In this document: one piece after another, positions 30,654 through 33,233 of the stretch | Layout of the letters: each line of letters opens with the position of its first letter | How positions within the stretch are numbered: the stretch's first letter is position 1 | Assembly (NCBI GenBank): GCA_900550005.1 | Contig: URQL01000004.1 | Span: 1-33,233 of the forward strand | DNA: 33,233 bases | From: an uncultured Erysipelotrichaceae bacterium | GTDB lineage: Bacteria > Bacillota_I > Bacilli_A > Erysipelotrichales > Coprobacillaceae | Reading direction: 5' to 3' | Made by a program: the position numbers and the translations under genes | Notes under the pieces: generated by a model | What the model was told of the DNA's origin: nothing | The model's input: the letters and a program-made list of their open reading frames with translations, nothing else | Databases searched by the model: none

Positions 30654-32516
30654 TTATTCACTTGTACTTGTGGATTCACTGTTACTTTCAGTTGTTGATG
30701 ATGTTGTAGGAGCAGTGGTTTCTGTACTTGTATTTTCCTCTGTTGAAGAGGATGTATCGCTTGTGTCTTGTGATGACGAAGACGATGATGAAGGAAGGGT
30801 GACACTTGGAACTTCAATTTGAATAGTTGAATTTGAATTACTACTTGAAGAACTGCTTGAAGTACTACCTTGACTTGAAGAAGATGATGAAGAACTACTA
30901 CTTGATGATGTGGATTTAGATACATCATAAGATGGCGTTCCATAAGAAGCTTCAATACCATTTGATGTTTCTAATTCATATTGATCATAAGGTTTATTAG
31001 CATCAAAAGCAAAGTCACTTGTTGGAAGTGGATAATCTTCTGTTCCAATAATACGATTGATTTCCGTTGTTACAGCTTCTAAAGATTCTTTATAAGGAAT
31101 ATAGTAATAAATGTTTGTACCTGCCCAATCCGTATAAATCATCGCATCTTGACCAGCAATGGTACTTGATGAAATGGATAAAGCACTTGTATTTGAGAAA
31201 GTGGATTGAGAACCTAGGTTTGTAAGTAAGTTAAATAAGTTATACATATCTTTTTGTGTCATGTTTGTTTGAACATTATCTCCTAGAACAGAAAGTAAAC
31301 TATCTAAACTTGTGATAATTTGACCAGAAGCGAGTTTATCGATCATTCCTTCTATAACGATTTGTTGGTTTACTCCACGACCAATATCGCCATTAGGTAA
31401 CGTTTTACGGTGACGTGATAATGCTAATGCCTGTTCACCATCTAAGTGTTGATAACCTTCATTTAAACAAATCGTATCAGGAACATCATTACTGTCTTGT
31501 TCACAGAAAGTGATTGGAACATTAACATCAATTCCCCCAATTGCATCAACTAAATTGACTACAGCTTTGAAGTTTACTTTGACGTAGTAGTTGATCGTGA
31601 TATCAAAAGTTTGTTCTAGTGCTTCGATTGTGCATGTGATTCCTCCTGAACCAGAGTGAGTGATTTTATCATAACCACCACGACATGGAACATTGACATA
31701 AGAATCACGAGGAATAGAAATCATTGATAATTTCATGGTTTGTGGATTAAATGTTGCTAACATAATAACATCAGCATTACTTCCCGTATTTAAATCTCCT
31801 GTACGTGTATCGACCCCGTTGATTAATATAGTGAAAGGTTCTTTAGCCATGTTGACAGAGGTAGATGAAGATGAAGTATCGACTTTTTGTTTGAATTCAG
31901 CGATTTGTGTTGCTTTTGTATTAAATTCTGGATATACTTCATTGATCATGCTTAGCCCTTGTTCATCGACGGCAATCGCTTGAATCGTTCCATTTAGTAA
32001 GTCTCCTGCAGCATTTACGAAGTTACTGTATGAGGAAGTAGTATAGCCTTGAATATTTTCTTTATCTAATCCATCAATAATCGTTTGATAACAAGTTGTA
32101 CTGCTTGATGATTGTAAACCAATCGATTTATTTGCTAAATCTTTACTTGAAGCGATGTTTGATCCTTTTAAAACATAAATATAGCTATAGACATATTCTT
32201 CATTTGTCGTCATTCTACCAATTTCACTATGTAATCTAAAATAAATGTAATCAGCATAAGTAACAGCACTTGTGGTAATTAAACTAAATAAAATCGCAAT
32301 GATAAAAATAATTTTTGATTGTTTCTTTTTGCATAGGATAAATAAACCTAAAACAATAAATGATAAAACAAAAATAATTAAACAAATAAGTAAGTTGATT
32401 TTTGTTCCTAAATAAGGGAATACAAATAACAAAATTGCTCCAACAATAGAGACGATAAATGGAAAAATCATCAGCACTTTACGTAGTATTTTAAGTGATT
32501 TTTCTTTTTTATCCAT
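30654..32516 (-). CDS. LytR-CpsA-Psr (LCP) family ligase with extra ligand-binding-like domain and Ser-rich tail
   Basis: 620 residues from the ATG at 32516, behind GGAGGAAG. Three membrane helices (about 14-36, 41-62, 67-88) are followed by an external region (95-215) reading YIYVLKGSNIASSKDLANKSIGLQ..., which looks like a truncated periplasmic solute-binding domain. The LCP domain spans about 226-395 with ILINGVDTR, MISIPRDSYV (R270, D271), LDGEQALALSRHRK and GDIGRGVNQQ. LCP enzymes attach teichoic-acid-like polymers to peptidoglycan. The tail (about 535-620) is almost entirely Ser, Thr and Glu, probably a wall-spanning or glycosylated stretch. It overlaps yigZ by 8 bp. Confidence 0.93.
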   Translation of the reverse strand: MDKKEKSLKILRKVLMIFPFIVSIVGAILLFVFPYLGTKINLLICLIIFVLSFIVLGLFILCKKKQSKIIFIIAILFSLITTSAVTYADYIYFRLHSEIGRMTTNEEYVYSYIYVLKGSNIASSKDLANKSIGLQSSSSTTCYQTIIDGLDKENIQGYTTSSYSNFVNAAGDLLNGTIQAIAVDEQGLSMINEVYPEFNTKATQIAEFKQKVDTSSSSTSVNMAKEPFTILINGVDTRTGDLNTGSNADVIMLATFNPQTMKLSMISIPRDSYVNVPCRGGYDKITHSGSGGITCTIEALEQTFDITINYYVKVNFKAVVNLVDAIGGIDVNVPITFCEQDSNDVPDTICLNEGYQHLDGEQALALSRHRKTLPNGDIGRGVNQQIVIEGMIDKLASGQIITSLDSLLSVLGDNVQTNMTQKDMYNLFNLLTNLGSQSTFSNTSALSISSSTIAGQDAMIYTDWAGTNIYYYIPYKESLEAVTTEINRIIGTEDYPLPTSDFAFDANKPYDQYELETSNGIEASYGTPSYDVSKSTSSSSSSSSSSSSQGSTSSSSSSSNSNSTIQIEVPSVTLPSSSSSSSQDTSDTSSSTEENTSTETTAPTTSSTTESNSESTSTSE

Positions 32517-33126
32517 CCACTTCTTCCTCCTTTTCAATGTATTCATTTTTTATAAATTCTTTTTCATATTGGTTTGATGAAGCTTCTTGAAGTAAATCAA
32601 AGAAATGAACATCTTTTACAAAACAAGTATAACGAACTTTTTCATCATACGCTTTGTTTGTGACTTTTATGTTAAATTTACGGATTTGATAATCTACAAT
32701 TTTTAGTAGAGAATAATCAAAGGTAATTTGATAGAGGGGACAAAGTTCATAAGTCACCATTGGTGCTTCTAACAAAGCTTGTGAGACAGATTGACTATGG
32801 GCTCTTACCAATCCCCCAGCACCTAATTTGATGCCCCCAAAATAACGAATGACAATAGCTAAGATGTGATTGAGTTCTTGTTTTTGTAAAACATTCAGCA
32901 TAGGCATCCCTGCTGTTTTAGAAGGTTCACCATCATCACTGGCTTTAATTGAACCATCATAAATATAGGCATAGCAGTAGTGATTTGCTTCAGGATAAAT
33001 TTCTTTATATAATTCTAGATGTTCTTGTACTTCTTCGATGGAATGGAGAGGGACAAGAACACAGATAAATCGTGATTTGTTAATGATAATTTCGTGTTCG
33101 AAATTTTCTCTAACGGATTTGATCAT
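32509..33126 (-). CDS. yigZ: YigZ/YvyE (IMPACT) family protein
   Basis: 205 residues from the ATG at 33126, behind GGAGGT; the frame is open 14 codons further upstream without a ribosome site. The N-terminal UPF0029/IMPACT domain contains FEHEIIINKSRFICVLVPL, NHYCYAYIY, SDDGEPSKTAGMPML and IVIRYFGGIKLGAGGLVRAHS; the C-terminal ferredoxin-like DUF1949 domain follows. The molecular role in bacteria is not settled; the eukaryotic relative IMPACT acts in translation control. Its place beside an LCP gene matches the yvyE/tagO/lytR neighbourhood as I recall it in Bacillus subtilis. Confidence 0.94.
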   Translation of the reverse strand: MIKSVRENFEHEIIINKSRFICVLVPLHSIEEVQEHLELYKEIYPEANHYCYAYIYDGSIKASDDGEPSKTAGMPMLNVLQKQELNHILAIVIRYFGGIKLGAGGLVRAHSQSVSQALLEAPMVTYELCPLYQITFDYSLLKIVDYQIRKFNIKVTNKAYDEKVRYTCFVKDVHFFDLLQEASSNQYEKEFIKNEYIEKEEEVDG

Positions 33127-33148
33127 ATCGGTACCTCCATTAATTAAC

Positions 33149-33154
33149 ATTATA
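33149..33154 (-). promoter_or_regulatory. -10 element of the yigZ-LCP operon
   Basis: TATAAT on the minus strand, about 23 bp before the start codon. The -35 is weak (TTTTAA at 17 bp). The remaining sequence to 33233 shows no gene. Confidence 0.55.
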
Positions 33155-33233
33155 ATTGAAAACGACATTTTTTAAAAGAAAAACTTACTAAATTTCTGAT
33201 TATCTTTTCATAAGTTGGTAAATGCCGATATAT

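Noticed and set aside
30644..30961. Minus-strand frame of 105 codons over the LCP tail
   Set aside because: Alternate frame of the Ser-rich repeat tail; low complexity keeps it open.

Overview
The window is AT-rich bacterial DNA from a low-GC Gram-positive (Bacillota). The evidence is strong AGGAGG-type ribosome sites, a YdiF-type ABC-F ATPase, an LCP wall-polymer ligase beside a YigZ/YvyE gene, VanY-type peptidases, a PadR-DUF1700/DUF4097 pair and a CBS-containing Mn pyrophosphatase. An Erysipelotrichia-like gut organism would fit, but this is inference. No rRNA or tRNA gene and no intact insertion sequence was seen.

Layout. 1-1647: distal part of a CRISPR array (24 repeats of 33 nt, 34-39 nt spacers) that enters from the left edge and decays at its right end; no cas gene is in the window. 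1710-5033: a minus-strand ABC-F gene and a divergent padR-DUF1700/DUF4097 operon whose promoter carries two operator copies. 5034-7766: an AT-rich gap, a GntR/FCD regulator behind a palindromic operator and a leader of about 200 nt, a PPP-like phosphatase and a helical unknown. 7769-9226: an Rpn nuclease gene with an internal start, followed by a stand-alone copy of its C-terminal domain. 9270-17024: housekeeping and metabolic genes (YheO-type regulator, Mn pyrophosphatase, HAD phosphatase, RelA/SpoT-like protein, 2-hydroxyacid dehydrogenase, GNAT-like fragment, M42 aminopeptidase, threonine aldolase). 17025-17386: a hairpin-rich gap with a possible minus-strand small RNA. 17387-22731: pth-mfd-mgtE. 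22757-27405: a cell-envelope cluster (VanY, CapA-like, Ig-VanY, GNAT) and a decayed second copy of the Ig-VanY gene. 27428-29711: an FtsX-type permease and its ATPase. 29710-33154 (minus strand): a YitT membrane protein, then yigZ-LCP.

Most notable. (1) The Rpn locus matches the published gene-within-gene toxin/antitoxin design: nuclease core, a strong internal ribosome site before the C-terminal domain, and four-residue xQGx repeats. It adds a separate downstream gene that starts at exactly the equivalent residue and shares a 288-bp identical core with sharply diverged flanks. (2) The last base of the CRISPR repeat changes in ordered blocks along the array (C oldest, then T, then G newest), which marks acquisition polarity, and the newest visible spacer is present three times in a row. 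(3) The vanY paralogue at 26629-27405 keeps its membrane anchor, Ig domain and a copy of the parental terminator but has lost its catalytic domain.

Many starts were moved from the longest frame to the codon with a proper ribosome site. All functional calls come from reading motifs; no database search was made.
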